Below the pieces are notes generated by a model. That model did not search any database. It was not told the origin of the DNA and saw nothing but the letters and a program-made list of their open reading frames with translations. DNA of 6,941 nt from Calditrichota bacterium (GTDB taxonomy: Bacteria; Calditrichota; Calditrichia; RBG-13-44-9; J075). Position numbers and translations under genes: made by a program. Position 1 is the first letter of the stretch. The number at the start of each line of letters is the position of its first letter. Positions 5,837-6,941 of the stretch are shown here, piece by piece. The DNA lies in assembly GCA_003695285.1 (NCBI GenBank), contig RFIL01000492.1:1-6941 (forward strand), given 5' to 3'.

Positions 5837-6778
5837 ATGAGTTTTAACATTGGGATAGTGAGTAGACTTCGGGTTTATTTATGGCTCGGTACGTTCCTTT
5901 CCCTTTCTTTTTTTTCTTCTACTGCAGAGGGGGGAGCATGGGTCCAGAAAAGAGGGGGATACTATTTGAAACTCACGACATCTTACTTTGAAAGCTCTCA
6001 AGAATTTGACTTTAAGGGACATAAAAAAATTCTTTTTCAGGATTTGGAAATTTATCGAAATCCATCCTATCGGGAGGTGAAATTTGCTGCTTATTTAGAG
6101 TATGGGATCTCTCAAAAGATCACCGGTATTATGAGCCTTCCTTTTAAAATCGCTACTGACACTCGCACGGTCACCGGTGTTGCTTATCGGGATAATGAAG
6201 AAATCTCCAATACAGAGGTGGGATTTGCTGATCTGGAATTACAATTCCGGGTAAATTTCCTGAGACTTCCTGTGGTGACCTCGCTTCAACCCATCATAAA
6301 AATACCACTCGGCTATGATACCTCGATGAAAAATGAAGCTCCGGCGCTGGGCACCGGGGATGTTGATTACGGAAGCTGGCTTCTTCTGGGTAAAGGCTTT
6401 TATCCGTTACCAATCTATTTGACTGGTGGGGTGGGATATCTTATCCGCACTGGAGAACTCCATGACCAGTATCTCTATGATGTAGAAGTCGGGATGACTT
6501 CGAAAAGTTTCAATCTAAAGCTGGAACTTTCTGGCGTTAAAAATTCTACCCCACCACCTGATATTTATGGAGCAACGATCATTACTCCATTACCCGGAGG
6601 TGGAGGAGAGGTACCTATACGCCTGTTTGGGGATCAGGATTATACAAAATTGAACAGTGAAGTTTTATTTAAACTACATCCCCGATATGCCGTCAGCGTA
6701 GAAATCTTCCATTTAATATCAGGAAAAAATGTAGTATCCGGCACCACCTATTCTATTGGAATGGTCTTTTCCCGATAA
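5837..6778 (+). CDS. Predicted outer-membrane beta-barrel protein (XagA / Phenol_MetA_deg-like)
   Basis: A 313-residue exported protein. The N-terminus has basic residues (R10, R12) and a hydrophobic stretch to about residue 27 (LWLGTFLSLSFF), with probable cleavage after STA at residue 30. The mature start GGAWVQKRGGYYLKL (residues 32-46) recalls XagA-type outer-membrane proteins, whose mature ends open with a W-x-Q-x-x-G-x-G-Y pattern. The rest alternates aromatic or hydrophobic with polar residues in strand-length segments, e.g. EVGFADLELQFRVN (127-140) and the GTGDVDYG turn (172-179), as in the PF13557 'putative MetA-pathway phenol degradation' barrels. The C-terminus, YSIGMVFSR, is strand-like but does not end on the classic aromatic residue. 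Proline- and glycine-rich loops lie near 238-260. Substrate and role are unknown; family assignment rests on remembered motifs. It is divergent from the response regulator, which may control it. Confidence 0.7.
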   Translation: MSFNIGIVSRLRVYLWLGTFLSLSFFSSTAEGGAWVQKRGGYYLKLTTSYFESSQEFDFKGHKKILFQDLEIYRNPSYREVKFAAYLEYGISQKITGIMSLPFKIATDTRTVTGVAYRDNEEISNTEVGFADLELQFRVNFLRLPVVTSLQPIIKIPLGYDTSMKNEAPALGTGDVDYGSWLLLGKGFYPLPIYLTGGVGYLIRTGELHDQYLYDVEVGMTSKSFNLKLELSGVKNSTPPPDIYGATIITPLPGGGGEVPIRLFGDQDYTKLNSEVLFKLHPRYAVSVEIFHLISGKNVVSGTTYSIGMVFSR

Positions 6779-6779
6779 C

Positions 6780-6817
6780 CCCTGAAATGTCCTATATATC
6801 AGGGTGATACTTTTATT
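6780..6817 (+). terminator. Weak candidate terminator after the outer-membrane protein gene
   Basis: CCCTGA (6780-6785) can pair with TCAGGG (6799-6804) across a 13-base loop, followed after six bases by the interrupted T run TTTTATTT from 6811. The 6-pair stem and broken T tract make it much weaker than the one at 4749-4802; read-through into the TatD-like gene is possible. Confidence 0.3.
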
Positions 6818-6823
6818 TCTTTA

Positions 6824-6853
6824 TTGACTTGATGAGATAGATTCCGTACTAAT
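6824..6853 (+). promoter_or_regulatory. Candidate promoter for the TatD-like gene
   Basis: TTGACT (6824-6829, 5 of 6 to the -35) is followed after 18 bases by ACTAAT (6848-6853, 4 of 6 to the -10). Transcription would begin at about 6859-6861, essentially on the start codon, which would explain why no ribosome binding site is visible. Confidence 0.3.
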
Positions 6854-6858
6854 GAATT

Positions 6859-6941
6859 ATGAAGTTGGTTGATACACATGCTCATCTACACCTTCCTCAG
6901 CTTATCAAAGATCGGGATCAAGTGGTTCAACGAGCCCTTGA
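6859..6941 (+). CDS. TatD-family metal-dependent hydrolase / DNase, N-terminal part (3' truncated by window)
   Basis: The frame from ATG 6859 is open to the window edge: 27 codons and two bases. It begins MKLVDTHAHLHLPQLIKDRD and continues QVVQRAL. The opening V-D-T-H-A-H-L is the first strand of the TatD TIM-barrel, with the H-x-H metal ligands at H7 and H9. TatD proteins are metal-dependent 3'-5' exonucleases or phosphodiesterases acting on DNA in the cytoplasm. The D-R-D followed by V and R-A also matches family starts (typically ...EFDEDRDEVIARA). The remaining metal ligands lie outside the window. No Shine-Dalgarno is seen before the ATG; the nearer upstream ATG (6853) is in another frame and stops after six codons. 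Related metal-dependent amidohydrolases share H-x-H, but this opening is characteristic of TatD. Confidence 0.85.
   Translation, partial: MKLVDTHAHLHLPQLIKDRDQVVQRAL

Noticed and set aside
6853..6873. ATG at 6853 as an alternative start for the TatD-like gene
   Set aside because: It is in another frame and meets TGA after six codons (MNYEVG).

Overview
The window looks like a chromosomal stretch from an AT-leaning Gram-negative bacterium. A secreted beta-barrel-like protein, an ECF sigma factor paired with an exported 'toast-rack' protein, and an AddB-type nuclease together suggest a member of the FCB/Calditrichota-KSB1 neighbourhood. That placement is an inference from gene style, not from a marker gene. 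I see no rRNA, tRNA, CRISPR array, insertion sequence or phage gene.

Layout, left to right. (1) The 3' end of an ECF-type sigma factor (1-198, +), then 4 bases later an exported toast-rack/DUF4097-like protein (203-1087, +), probably one operon. (2) Converging on it with a 6-base gap, a 1090-residue AddB/PD-(D/E)XK nuclease-like gene (4366-1094, -), with an intact nuclease core but no recognisable Walker A and no AddA partner in view. (3) An AT-rich intergenic block (4367-4610) with candidate divergent promoters. It leads into a 36-codon gene (4611-4721, +) for a peptide with an acidic front half and a strikingly regular hydrophobic/lysine alternating tail. A strong rho-independent terminator closes it. 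(4) An orphan OmpR/PhoB-family response regulator (5575-4853, -). (5) A 261-base intergenic region (5576-5836) holding an inverted repeat, a period-21 direct repeat and a possible 11-codon leader ORF. (6) An outer-membrane beta-barrel-like protein (5837-6778, +). (7) The first 27 codons of a TatD-family metal-dependent hydrolase (6859 to the window edge, +), possibly on a leaderless mRNA.

How the parts may work together: sigma factor, toast-rack protein, response regulator and outer-membrane protein all fit an envelope-sensing theme, while the AddB-like and TatD-like proteins are nucleases. The centre of interest is 4580-5836. There the small peptide gene, the response regulator and the outer-membrane gene share short upstream motifs: AACAATT just before the ribosome binding sites of the peptide and outer-membrane genes, and TGTGATAATT on the minus strand upstream of the regulator and beside the peptide gene. 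Co-regulation is a hypothesis, since short AT-rich motifs recur by chance.
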